Origin: CAZNQW01 sp964575225
GTDB taxonomy: Bacteria; Chloroflexota; Anaerolineae; JAAYZQ01
Direction: 5' to 3'
Assembly (NCBI GenBank): GCA_964575225.1
Contig: CAZNQW010000074.1
Location: forward strand, 1 to 16,040
Length of the DNA stretch: 16,040 bases
The position numbers and the translations under genes were made by a program. The notes beneath the pieces are model-generated. The model saw only the letters and a program-made list of their open reading frames with translations, searched no databases and was not told the origin of the DNA. This document shows positions 5,889 through 12,899 of the stretch, piece by piece. Every line of letters starts with the position of its first letter. The stretch's first letter is position 1.

Positions 5889-6341
5889 CTAGCCCGGCTT
5901 GCGGAGCTGCGTCACGGTTTTTTCCATGTGCTCCCAGTGGGTGCCGCGCCAATAGACACGGTGGCATTGGGGGCAGCTCTTGAATCGGCTATGGGTCTGG
6001 GCGATGTACGGCGGCACCCGCGATCGCGCCTCTTCAGGGTCCAGCGTTTGCAGGTGCTCGTTGCACACCGGACAGCGCGAAAAGGTGTGATTCGGTTCCA
6101 GATCGAGTTCGTCCAGAACCTGGCGCAACTGATCTTCCAAGGTCTCGCTCTCGATCAGGAGCACCCGGACACCCCGCCGCAGGGCCAGTTGGTGGTCCCG
6201 GGTGAGGAGTACACGGTCTTCTGCCCGGCACAGACGCACCAGATGGTGATCGTCCCAGGTTGAATCAAAGAGCGCATCAAAACCCAGGATGCGAAGCCAT
6301 TTGGCCAAGGTGCCCAGCATCGCATCAACAACAAATCTCAT
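5889..6341 (-). CDS. Mut7-C family RNase (PIN-like) with zinc ribbon
   Basis: A 150-residue cytosolic protein. The N-terminal half (about 1-75) matches Mut7-C/DUF82, a PIN-like RNase fold: MRFVVDAMLGTLAKWLRILGFD with acidic D6, and VLLTRDHQLA with D49. The C-terminal half is a zinc ribbon with CPVC (90-93) and CPQC (123-126), followed by the characteristic VYWRGTHWEHM. Family members are probable RNases; the substrate is unknown. The start at 6341 matches the family's usual N-terminus. Its start lies 16 bp from that of the divergent Amt-like gene, so its promoter must lie within the latter's coding sequence; I see no strong -10/-35 there. rsfS follows in the same direction. Confidence 0.9.
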   Translation of the reverse strand: MRFVVDAMLGTLAKWLRILGFDALFDSTWDDHHLVRLCRAEDRVLLTRDHQLALRRGVRVLLIESETLEDQLRQVLDELDLEPNHTFSRCPVCNEHLQTLDPEEARSRVPPYIAQTHSRFKSCPQCHRVYWRGTHWEHMEKTVTQLRKPG

Positions 6342-6357
6342 GAATACTCAAGGTCCT

Positions 6358-7677
6358 ATGTTCAATACCCAATTTTCTCTACTTGCACTGTTAATTCCCA
6401 CCGGCCTGATCCTCCTTGCGGCCGGCGCCCTGCGGGGCCGTCGTCCCACCCAGGCCGCCGTCGCCGGGTTGGGCGCCCTGGCGCTGGCGGCCGTGGCCTA
6501 CTGGGCCTGCGGCTTTGCCTTTCACATGGGCGGCGTCGGCCTGGTCAGCAGCCTGCCCGGGCTGGAGGGCCTGGTGTGGGAATGGGCCTCGCCCCTGAAC
6601 CTGGAATGGGGCGCCCTGGGCCTGCGCGGCTTTTTCCTGCTGGATGAGGCTTCTACCGACGCGGCCCTCAGCCTCTACCTGGCCTACCTGCCGACGGTGG
6701 CCATGGCCACCCTGTTCCCCCTGCTCACCCTGCGCGAACGGATGCCCGGCTGGATCGCCGCGTTGGGCGGATTGCTCATCGCGGCGCTGGTCTACCCGGC
6801 CGTGGCGAACTGGATATCGGGCGGCGGCTGGCTGATGCACATCGGCCATACGCTGGGCATGGGCCACGGCTACATTGACCTGACCGGCGCCAGCACAGCG
6901 GCGGTTGTCGGCGGCGTCGCCTCGCTCCTGGGCATCCTCTTTTTTGGGGGTCGCTTGCCCCCCACGCCCGAAGAAGAGCCCCCCGCGCTTCCACCTGCCC
7001 ACCTGCCCATCCTGGCGGTGGTGGGCGCCATTCTGGCCCTCATCGGCGCCATGAGCCTGGTGAGCGCGAACCCGCTCCTCACCGAGGCCGGGCTGGTCAC
7101 CCCCCGCAGCGGGTTGAACCTGGTTCTGGCGGCAGCCGGCGGCGCCCTGTTGCCCTGCCTCTATACCTGGTTCACCACCGGCGCGGCCGACTCGCTGATG
7201 GCCGCCCGGGGCGCTGCCGCCGGGGTATTCAGTGTTGCCGCGGCCGTAGCCTTTGTGCCCCCCTGGGCCGCACTGGCCCTCGGTGCGGCAGCTGGGGTGT
7301 TGGTGCCGCTGGTGACCTACTTTTTCCGCTACGTTCTGCGCATCCAGGACCCCACAGGCGCGCTGCCGGTCGGTCTCCTGGGCGGAGTCCTGGGCGTGCT
7401 TGCGGCGGGCCTGTTCGCCGACGGTCTGCTGGGCCAGGGCTGGAACGGCGTGGGTTTCGACAGCCACCTGGGCATCGAGGGTCAGGGCGTGACCGGTCTC
7501 CTCTCGGCTCCGGGTCTGGCGGTCGATTGGCCCGGGCAGTTCAATGCCCAACTCGTGGGGTTGGCTGCCACCGCAGGGCTGACTGCGGCCCTGGCCGGCC
7601 TGCTCTTTTTGGTTTTCAAAGTGCTGCTGGTGCTGTGGCACCGGATGCCCGCCCCCGAACCAGAGGAAGAGGGCTAG
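6358..7677 (+). CDS. Amt-family membrane protein lacking the twin pore histidines
   Basis: A 439-residue protein of about 11 membrane segments, aligning with ammonium transporters throughout: LIPTGLILLAAGALRG at the N-terminus; PLLTLRERMPGW (Amt ER motif); LVYPAVANWISGGGWL; GYIDLTGASTAAVVGGVASLLG; MAARGAAAGVFSVAAAVAFVPPWAAL; and DPTGALPVGLLGGVLGVLAAGLF. Amt channels have pore histidines 8 residues after each of two conserved Asp (DFAGSTVVH and DPVGAVSVH). Here the Asp remain (174 and 331) but the histidines are Ala182 and Gly339. The usual C-terminal tail (HGExAY) is missing; the protein ends in an acidic PEPEEEG. No glnB/glnK lies nearby. Normal ammonium conduction is therefore doubtful. The ATG at 6358 follows AAGG; starts at 6340 or 6289 would overlap mut7-C. 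Confidence 0.85.
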   Translation: MFNTQFSLLALLIPTGLILLAAGALRGRRPTQAAVAGLGALALAAVAYWACGFAFHMGGVGLVSSLPGLEGLVWEWASPLNLEWGALGLRGFFLLDEASTDAALSLYLAYLPTVAMATLFPLLTLRERMPGWIAALGGLLIAALVYPAVANWISGGGWLMHIGHTLGMGHGYIDLTGASTAAVVGGVASLLGILFFGGRLPPTPEEEPPALPPAHLPILAVVGAILALIGAMSLVSANPLLTEAGLVTPRSGLNLVLAAAGGALLPCLYTWFTTGAADSLMAARGAAAGVFSVAAAVAFVPPWAALALGAAAGVLVPLVTYFFRYVLRIQDPTGALPVGLLGGVLGVLAAGLFADGLLGQGWNGVGFDSHLGIEGQGVTGLLSAPGLAVDWPGQFNAQLVGLAATAGLTAALAGLLFLVFKVLLVLWHRMPAPEPEEEG

Positions 7678-7764
7678 TCGGTTGGGCTCGTTTGCCCCTT
7701 GGGCGCCCCCGAGACGGGGGCGCTGAGCCATACTTTTCCCCGGCTCTCAGCGCCCGTGCCACGC
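7678..7764. terminator. Convergent spacer with two overlapping hairpins
   Basis: The Amt-like gene and the SLOG gene converge on these 87 bp. The first hairpin is GCGCCCCC-GAGAC-GGGGGCGC (7703-7723). The second pairs GCGCTGAGCC (7720-7729) with GGCTCTCAGCGC (7742-7753) with a 2-base bulge. They share bases 7720-7723, so only one can form fully at a time. No long T-run follows, so termination would rely on the stems, possibly in both directions. Confidence 0.5.
7703..7723. repeat. GAGAC-loop hairpin, copy 2
   Basis: GCGCCCCC-GAGAC-GGGGGCGC: 8-bp stem with the same loop and core as the hairpin at 4468-4490. It follows the same 10-mer GGTTGGGCTC (7680-7689). Confidence 0.65.
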
Positions 7765-8268
7765 TCAGACCGGATCGGAATCGGTGGGGTCGATGCCGCG
7801 GGCCAGGGCCACCGCCCAGGCCACAGCTTGCCGCGGGGTGCGGGCCACGATCATGTCCTGCACCGGCTGGCCGTTCCGGGCCAACTCCCACGTATCGAGC
7901 CCCACCACCGGCTTGCCCATCTTGAACGCCAGCCCAATTTCCGAAAGGGTGCCATAGCCCCCCGCCAGGGCGATGACGGCATCGGCCGAACGCACGACGA
8001 CGGCATTGCGGGCATTTCCCAAGCCGGTGACAATGGGTAGGTCGACGAACGGGTTGGCTTCGCTCCGGTCGTTGCCCGGCAGAATCCCCACCGTAAGGCC
8101 GCCTTCGGCTTTGGCCCCCTGGCAGGCGGCCTCCATCACGCCGCCGCGCCCGCCACAGATCAGAACGACGCCCCTCCGGCCGAGTTCCTGCCCAATCTCC
8201 CGGGCCTGGGCAGCCACTTCTGGGCTACACTCTGCCGCCCCAATGACGGCCACCATCAAATCGCCCAT
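7765..8268 (-). CDS. SLOG/LOG-like Rossmann nucleotide-binding protein (TIGR00725 type)
   Basis: A 167-residue Rossmann-fold protein. It has VAVIGAAECSPE near the N-terminus, LICGGRGGVMEAACQGAK (about 37-54) and ALAGGYGTLSEIGLAFKMGKPVVGL (about 101-124). These are the two glycine-rich motifs of the LOG/MoCo-carrier/DprA-like superfamily, close to TIGR00725. Plant and bacterial LOG proteins release cytokinin bases from nucleotides using PGGxGTxxE; here the second motif is AGGYGTLSE, keeping the Gly-Thr-Glu core. The real ligand is unknown; relatives bind nucleotides or molybdenum cofactor. The ATG is 2 bp after the thpR stop with GGAGGGGAG just before it, so translation is probably coupled. 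Last gene of a three-gene operon. Confidence 0.85.
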   Translation of the reverse strand: MGDLMVAVIGAAECSPEVAAQAREIGQELGRRGVVLICGGRGGVMEAACQGAKAEGGLTVGILPGNDRSEANPFVDLPIVTGLGNARNAVVVRSADAVIALAGGYGTLSEIGLAFKMGKPVVGLDTWELARNGQPVQDMIVARTPRQAVAWAVALARGIDPTDSDPV

Positions 8269-8270
8269 CG

Positions 8271-8858
8271 CTACTCCCCTCCCAGCTCGGGCGAGGAGAG
8301 GGTCGTATAGACCGCGCCACTGGGCCGGAGGTCACTCTTGATGAGCGAAACCCGCGTGACCCTCATCTCAGCTAATGTGTCAACCAGGCAGACTGCCACC
8401 ACCTGGCCAATCTCGCGCACCTCCGAAGGGGAGGCATAGCGCTGGACCCGGCCCAGCGTCAAATGGGGCTGGAACGGGCGGTTCTCGGTGGGAAAGCCCA
8501 GCGGCGCCACCTGGGCCTCGACCGCCTTTTGCAGGGCGGCCAATTGCCCTGTGGCCTCTTCCAGGCCAACCCACACCACACGTGGGCGCCGGCTGTTGGG
8601 AAAGCAGCCCATTCCCCTGACCGTGCAAGTAAAGGGACGGCTCTCGCCTGCCGCACGGGCGAGGGCGTCGCGGACCGCCGGAATTTGCTCGGCAGGCGTA
8701 TCGCCCAAGAACTTTAGGGTGAGATGAATCCCCTCGGGAGCGACCCACCGCACGCTCCGGGGCGATAGCTGGGCCCGGAGTTGCTCTTGCAGGTCCAACA
8801 GATGGTCTTTTATCGATTCGCTCAGCTCGATAGCGATAAAGGTGCGCAGCAGGTTCAC
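8271..8858 (-). CDS. thpR: RNA 2',3'-cyclic phosphodiesterase ThpR (LigT)
   Basis: A 195-residue 2H phosphoesterase that opens 2',3'-cyclic phosphate RNA ends to 2'-phosphates; some members also ligate tRNA halves in vitro. Both catalytic HxTx motifs are present: IHLTLKFLG (H45, T47) and FQPHLTLGR (H132, T134). The N-terminus RTFIAIELSESIKDHL and the PRVVWVGLE strand are typical, and the length is normal. The GTG start overlaps the amidohydrolase stop as GTGA, with GGAGG 9 nt upstream inside that gene. The natural bacterial substrate is not well settled. Confidence 0.94.
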   Translation of the reverse strand: MNLLRTFIAIELSESIKDHLLDLQEQLRAQLSPRSVRWVAPEGIHLTLKFLGDTPAEQIPAVRDALARAAGESRPFTCTVRGMGCFPNSRRPRVVWVGLEEATGQLAALQKAVEAQVAPLGFPTENRPFQPHLTLGRVQRYASPSEVREIGQVVAVCLVDTLAEMRVTRVSLIKSDLRPSGAVYTTLSSPELGGE

Positions 8859-9742
8859 AGCTTTGGGCCTCCGGCTACCCCGATCGTCGCGGTCTGTTGC
8901 TCTCTACCCAGGCCGAGCACGCGCCAGGCGTTGCCGCCCAACATCCGCCGCAGGGTAGCCGTGGGCATGCGAGCCGCCTGCATCTTGGCCAAAAAGGACC
9001 TGGGGCCAATCAAAGGAAAGTCGGTGCCAAACAGGACCTTGCCCGGCGCCCAGCGAGCCGCCAGCGAAAAGATGTCGTTCTGATAGAGAAAGGGCGAGGC
9101 CGCCGTATCATAGTACACGTGGCCCATCACCCGCGACACCTCGGGCATAAGTTCGTAAAAGATGGCGCCTCCCCCCCAGTGGGCACAGACGATGCTCGCC
9201 GTGGGAAACAGGCGGGCAAACCGAATGACCTGGTCGGGGGTCACGGTGCCCTTGCCCGGGTAAAGATGGCCCACCGGCTCGCTGCAATGGGTCAAAAGAA
9301 TCAGATTGTGCGCCTGGGCCACCTCGACAATGGGGGCCATGATCCGCTCGTCGTCCAGGCGATAGCCCTGCCCATCGGGCATCAGTTCGCCAATGCCGAC
9401 CAATCCGCCGGCCACACAACGCTCGATCTCGCGCACCGCCTCGTCCCCGTGGGCTGGATTGACGACGCAAAACCCGATCAAGCGGTCGGGATAGCGGGTG
9501 ACCGAGGCCATGACATAGTCGTTGTCGTAGCGGCAAAGGTCCATCTCTCGCCAGCCAAATCCAAACACCACCGCTTGATCCACGCCGCCTCGGTCCATGG
9601 CAGCCATCAGATCCTCGGCAGTGCTCAACCGCGATTTGGGGTTGGCGTACAGATCCCGAAACCAGGCGTCGCGGACCAGATAGTCGTCGCGCCGGGCAAT
9701 GATCTCGGGTGCCGTGATGTGCGTGTGAAAGTCGATGATCAT
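8855..9742 (-). CDS. Amidohydrolase-2 family metal-dependent hydrolase
   Basis: A 295-residue TIM-barrel hydrolase of the amidohydrolase-related (ACMSD-like, PF04909) type, acting in the cytoplasm. Likely metal and catalytic residues are in the usual order: DFHTH (H6, H8), GIGEL (E119), LTHCSEP (H152), CAHWGGG (H188) and LFGTDFPL (D241). The substrate cannot be predicted; the family includes decarboxylases and amide or lactone hydrolases. First gene of an operon with thpR (4-bp overlap) and the SLOG gene. The ATG follows GGAGAGCAAGG and a strong extended -10 promoter, giving a leader of only about 11 nt. Confidence 0.88.
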   Translation of the reverse strand: MIIDFHTHITAPEIIARRDDYLVRDAWFRDLYANPKSRLSTAEDLMAAMDRGGVDQAVVFGFGWREMDLCRYDNDYVMASVTRYPDRLIGFCVVNPAHGDEAVREIERCVAGGLVGIGELMPDGQGYRLDDERIMAPIVEVAQAHNLILLTHCSEPVGHLYPGKGTVTPDQVIRFARLFPTASIVCAHWGGGAIFYELMPEVSRVMGHVYYDTAASPFLYQNDIFSLAARWAPGKVLFGTDFPLIGPRSFLAKMQAARMPTATLRRMLGGNAWRVLGLGREQQTATIGVAGGPKL

Positions 9743-9759
9743 CCTTGCTCTCCGACCGG

Positions 9760-9788
9760 ATTATAGCACAAGCGGGGCCAATCGCCAA
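9760..9788 (-). promoter_or_regulatory. Extended -10 promoter of the amidohydrolase-thpR-SLOG operon
   Basis: TTGGCG (9788-9783), 17-bp spacer, TGC-TATAAT with a perfect -10 (9765-9760) and the TGn extension. Transcription should start near 9753. It reads away from mrpG, between the two minus-strand operons. Confidence 0.75.
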
Positions 9789-9850
9789 GTAGAAATGCGC
9801 GGGCCAAATGGTTTTCTCGAAATAACGGAAGCGCTGTAAAGAGATTACCG

Positions 9851-9876
9851 GCCGTCAGGCCGCAGGGTCTGACGGC
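9851..9876 (-). terminator. Possible terminator hairpin over the mrpG stop
   Basis: GCCGTCAG (9851-9858) and CTGACGGC (9869-9876) form a perfect 8-bp stem with a 10-base loop. The stem includes the mrpG stop codon and is followed on the minus strand by a T-rich but broken stretch (CGGTAATCTCTTT). It ends the Mrp operon. Confidence 0.45.
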
Positions 9877-10235
9877 TGTGAAGTTTGAGGCGTGGGTGGA
9901 GCGGTCAGGGCCTCGAGATCCCGCGTCAAATCATCGCGGATCAGGCCAACCGGCACAATGCCGATGCGATAGGCCGCCGAAGCCAAGGAATGAGCGGTAA
10001 CGGGGCCAGCCAGGAGCAAGAAGGCAATGAGCACAAGTCCCTTGCCCACACCCAGGGGCGTCCAGACGACGGCCGCTACCAGAAGCCCGACCACACCAAA
10101 GACGCCCACCTTGCCGACCGCATGTAATCGAGTGTAGACATCGGGCAAGCGTATATAGCCCAGCACCCCGAGCGTCGAAAGGAACGTGCCCAAGACCACA
10201 GCCAAGATAGCGATCAGTTGCAGAACGAATTCCAC
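9855..10235 (-). CDS. mrpG: Mrp antiporter subunit G
   Basis: A 126-residue small membrane subunit of the Mrp (Mnh/Pha) cation/proton antiporter. It has three hydrophobic helices and the family signature LGVLGYIRLPDVYTRLHAVGKVGVFG. The hydrophilic Pro/Thr-rich C-terminus extends past the usual 100-120 residues. The chosen GTG at 10235 has GGGAG 6 nt upstream and starts VEFVLQLIAILAVV; a longer open frame would overlap mrpF with non-homologous sequence. It starts 25 nt after mrpF and is the last gene of the operon. Confidence 0.93.
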   Translation of the reverse strand: MEFVLQLIAILAVVLGTFLSTLGVLGYIRLPDVYTRLHAVGKVGVFGVVGLLVAAVVWTPLGVGKGLVLIAFLLLAGPVTAHSLASAAYRIGIVPVGLIRDDLTRDLEALTAPPTPQTSQPSDPAA

Positions 10236-10260
10236 GGTAAACTCCCGAACCTCAAGCCGC

Positions 10261-10536
10261 TCAATACATCTGCTCGTCGGCCAAATATTTGGCCAGCGCG
10301 ATAATGCTGATAAAGCCCAATGCCGCCAAACCCAACGCCACGTCAATGAACATGCTGTCCCGCTCGACAAGGGCCAACAGCACCAGGATGGCGAGGGTCA
10401 GCGTGCTCAGCAACTCGGCGCCCGTCAACCGGTCGATGACATTTTCCCCAAACCACACGCGCCACAGCACCACGGCCAACAGGCCTGTGTGAACGAGCAA
10501 AGCCAGATACAAGGTATAGTTCAGAATGGTGGACAT
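10261..10536 (-). CDS. mrpF: Mrp antiporter subunit F
   Basis: A 91-residue subunit with three membrane helices. The family core is LWRVWFGENVIDRLTGAELLSTLTLAILVLLAL followed by DVALGLAALGFISIIALAKYL. The ATG at 10536 is preferred; a TTG at 10563 in the same frame would add nine residues. A GAGG site lies 12 nt before the ATG, a little far. It follows mrpE by 53 nt. Confidence 0.93.
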   Translation of the reverse strand: MSTILNYTLYLALLVHTGLLAVVLWRVWFGENVIDRLTGAELLSTLTLAILVLLALVERDSMFIDVALGLAALGFISIIALAKYLADEQMY

Positions 10537-10589
10537 GAGTGCACGTTTCCTCAAAATGGGCAAACTCGCCCAGGAATCACAGGCCTTGC

Positions 10590-11066
10590 CTACGGAATGA
10601 TCTTGCGCAGCAGGTTGCGGCGAAGGCGTTGCGCTTCGACGACATATTCACCAGCATGGGTCGCATCCAGAGCATGGGTGTACATGGTCCCATCCTGGCC
10701 GATCTCGACCACCATTTCGCCCGGCGCCACGGTGATGGCATGGGCGCTGAGGGCGGTCGCCAGCTCAGAACTGCACCCCGAAGGGATGGCGATAATGCCA
10801 GGCTTGACCGGCAAGGCCGGGTCGAGCACGATGCGGGCCGTAGCCACACCGCTTTTGGCCACGTCCACAGCGATGACCAGGATATAGCGGGCCAGGGCCC
10901 ACAACGCCACCGGCAGGTCGCGCAGCTTGAAATTCCCGCGCGGAGGGTTCAGCACCAGGGTTAATCCTGTGGCCACCAGCAGGCCCAGGACCAGGTTGCT
11001 CCATTCCAGATTGGCCGTGAGGGCCAGATAGATCAGCCACAGACCCACAATCATCCAATAGGCCAT
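10590..11066 (-). CDS. mrpE: Mrp antiporter subunit E
   Basis: A 158-residue subunit (PF01899). N-terminal helices include LWLIYLALTANLEWSNLVLGLLVATGLTLVL, followed by a soluble domain: SGVATARIVLDPALPVKPGIIAIP, TVAPGEMVVEIGQDGTMYTHALD. The ATG at 11066 has GGGAGG 7 nt upstream and starts 4 nt after the mrpD stop. A longer upstream frame is only the shifted end of mrpD. Confidence 0.94.
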   Translation of the reverse strand: MAYWMIVGLWLIYLALTANLEWSNLVLGLLVATGLTLVLNPPRGNFKLRDLPVALWALARYILVIAVDVAKSGVATARIVLDPALPVKPGIIAIPSGCSSELATALSAHAITVAPGEMVVEIGQDGTMYTHALDATHAGEYVVEAQRLRRNLLRKIIP

Positions 11067-11070
11067 TTTC

Positions 11071-12570
11071 TCAACCTCCCAGCACGGCCCGAATATAGGC
11101 CTGAGGGTCACCCAACCAGGCAGCCGTGGCCTGGGCCAGGCGGATGAGCGGGTCGGGCCACAGACCCAGCACCAACACCGCAGCGATGAGCAAGGCTGGG
11201 GCCAGCAATCGGTCACCGACCGGTTTGACCTTGGCCTCGTCGAGGGGAGACTGCCACCAGATGCGTTGAAAAGCGCGGATCACATAGATCAGCGTCAGGA
11301 CGCTGACCAGGCCGACGCCGGCAAGAGTGGTGAACTGCCCCGCCTCGATGCCGCTGCGGAAGAGCATCATCTTGCTGATAAAGCCGTTGGTGGGCGGAAT
11401 GCCGATCAAGGCCAGCCCGCCCAGGAAAAAGAGTACACCGGCGCGCGGCATTTGCCGGCCCAGGCCGGTAATGACATCGAAAGCCGCCGTCTTGACCGGT
11501 GCGCGACTGGCCACTGCCCCGGCCAACATGAGCAAAGCGGCCTTGATCAGGCTGTGGTTGACGGTAAAGATGAGCGCCGCAGCCAGAGCCAGAGGCGTGC
11601 CCCAGCCGATGGCCACCAGAATGAATCCGATCTGCGCCAGGGTCGAATAGGCCAGCAGGCGCTTGGCATTGTGGGTGCCGGCTGCGCTCAACCCGCCGTA
11701 GAGAATGCCCGCCAGGCCCAGCGCCACCAGCAATCCGCGCACAGCCGGCGCCTGCTCGACAAAGAGCAGGGTGGTCATCCGCAAAAACCCATACACGCCC
11801 AGTTTGACCACCACCGACGATAGCATGGCGCTGACCGCCGTGGGCGAGGCGGTGTGAAAATCGGGCTGCCAAAAGTGAAAGGGAGTGACCGCACTTTTGA
11901 CCATAAAGGTGGCCGTAAGAAGGGCGATGGCCAGGGGCAACAGGGGCGCCGCTGGATTGGCCTCAATGCGCCACGCCAGGTCGGCCAGGTTGAGGGTGCC
12001 GTACGAGACGTACAGACTCCCGACAGCCAGCAGGAGAAAGGCAGAGGCGAGCAGACTGATGTAAAAGTACTTGAAGGCGGCCTCGACGCCCAGGCGGTCG
12101 TCGGAAATGGCCGTGAGAATCGCCCCCGAGAACATCATCAGTTCGGAAAAGACATAGAGGTTGAACAGATCACCGGTCAAGAAGGCCCCGGTGAGGCCCA
12201 CAGCCAGCGTCAGGAAGAGAGGGTAGAAAGCCGGGTAGCCCACCACCTGATCGCGGCTGCCCAAAGCATAGAGGATGCCCGCAACCAGCACCGTCTGGCT
12301 CATCACCGCCATCGTCGCCGACAGCAGGTCGGCCACCAACGAGATGCCAAAGGGCGCCGGCCAACCGCCCGATTGAAAGACCACCGGCTGCCCGCTCGAC
12401 CAGACGCGAGCCAGCAACCAGCCACTGCTCGCCAGGCTGCTGAGCATAATCACCAGGGCCCAAGCCCCCTGCAGAGCCGGTCGCCGGCGGAGTAAGACGG
12501 CCACAGCGGCGCCCAGCAGGGGCAAGAGAATGGGCAATAGGGCCAAGTGCTGATCCATAGCAGGGCTCAC
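11071..12570 (-). CDS. mrpD: Mrp antiporter subunit D
   Basis: A 499-residue NuoN/NuoM-like membrane subunit of about 14 helices. The proton-path residues of this superfamily are present: Glu143 in GDLFNLYVFSELMMF, Lys225 in FMVKSAVTPFHFWQPDFH, and a second lysine in SSVVVKLGVYGFLR. GIPPTNGFISKMMLF near residue 395 is also typical. MrpA and MrpD are thought to form the ion-translocating pair. The GTG at 12570 overlaps the mrpC stop (GTGA), favouring coupled translation; an ATG at 12558 is an alternative start four codons in. Confidence 0.95.
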   Translation of the reverse strand: MSPAMDQHLALLPILLPLLGAAVAVLLRRRPALQGAWALVIMLSSLASSGWLLARVWSSGQPVVFQSGGWPAPFGISLVADLLSATMAVMSQTVLVAGILYALGSRDQVVGYPAFYPLFLTLAVGLTGAFLTGDLFNLYVFSELMMFSGAILTAISDDRLGVEAAFKYFYISLLASAFLLLAVGSLYVSYGTLNLADLAWRIEANPAAPLLPLAIALLTATFMVKSAVTPFHFWQPDFHTASPTAVSAMLSSVVVKLGVYGFLRMTTLLFVEQAPAVRGLLVALGLAGILYGGLSAAGTHNAKRLLAYSTLAQIGFILVAIGWGTPLALAAALIFTVNHSLIKAALLMLAGAVASRAPVKTAAFDVITGLGRQMPRAGVLFFLGGLALIGIPPTNGFISKMMLFRSGIEAGQFTTLAGVGLVSVLTLIYVIRAFQRIWWQSPLDEAKVKPVGDRLLAPALLIAAVLVLGLWPDPLIRLAQATAAWLGDPQAYIRAVLGG

Positions 12571-12899
12571 CCTTGCAACTCGTTGATTTCGTCCAGGTCG
12601 CTCGTTCGATAGCGAGCCGACAACACGTACAGCATCGACAATACCAGAGTGATGGACGCCATGCTGATCACGATGGCGGTCAGGACCAACGCTTGGGGCA
12701 ACGCATCGCTCCGCTGGCCGATGGCGTCGGTGTAGGCGGGTACCACGCCCTGATAGGCTCCCGTGGTGAGCAACAGCAGGTTGATGGCATTGCCCAGGAG
12801 GATCAGGCCAATGACCGAACGGATTACATTACGGCGCAGGATCTGAAAGATGGCTATGCCAAACAGGGCTCCTATGGCCAAGGCGGTCAACATCTCCAT
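12567..12899 (-). CDS. mrpC: Mrp antiporter subunit C
   Basis: A 110-residue NuoK-like subunit with three membrane helices. Typical segments are LRRNVIRSVIGLILLGNAINLLLLTTG and DALPQALVLTAIVISMASITLVLSMLYV. The start ATG overlaps the mrpA stop by one base (TAATG), with GAGGAG upstream inside mrpA. The stop overlaps the mrpD start. These overlaps mark a co-translated unit. Confidence 0.95.
   Translation of the reverse strand: MEMLTALAIGALFGIAIFQILRRNVIRSVIGLILLGNAINLLLLTTGAYQGVVPAYTDAIGQRSDALPQALVLTAIVISMASITLVLSMLYVLSARYRTSDLDEINELQG

Noticed and set aside
6391..7731. 446-codon minus-strand frame opposite the Amt-like gene
   Set aside because: Gln/Gly/Ala-rich low-complexity product typical of antisense reading of a hydrophobic membrane gene.
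8897..9766. 289-codon plus-strand frame opposite the amidohydrolase
   Set aside because: Shadow frame; the amidohydrolase has all its metal-site motifs on the other strand.
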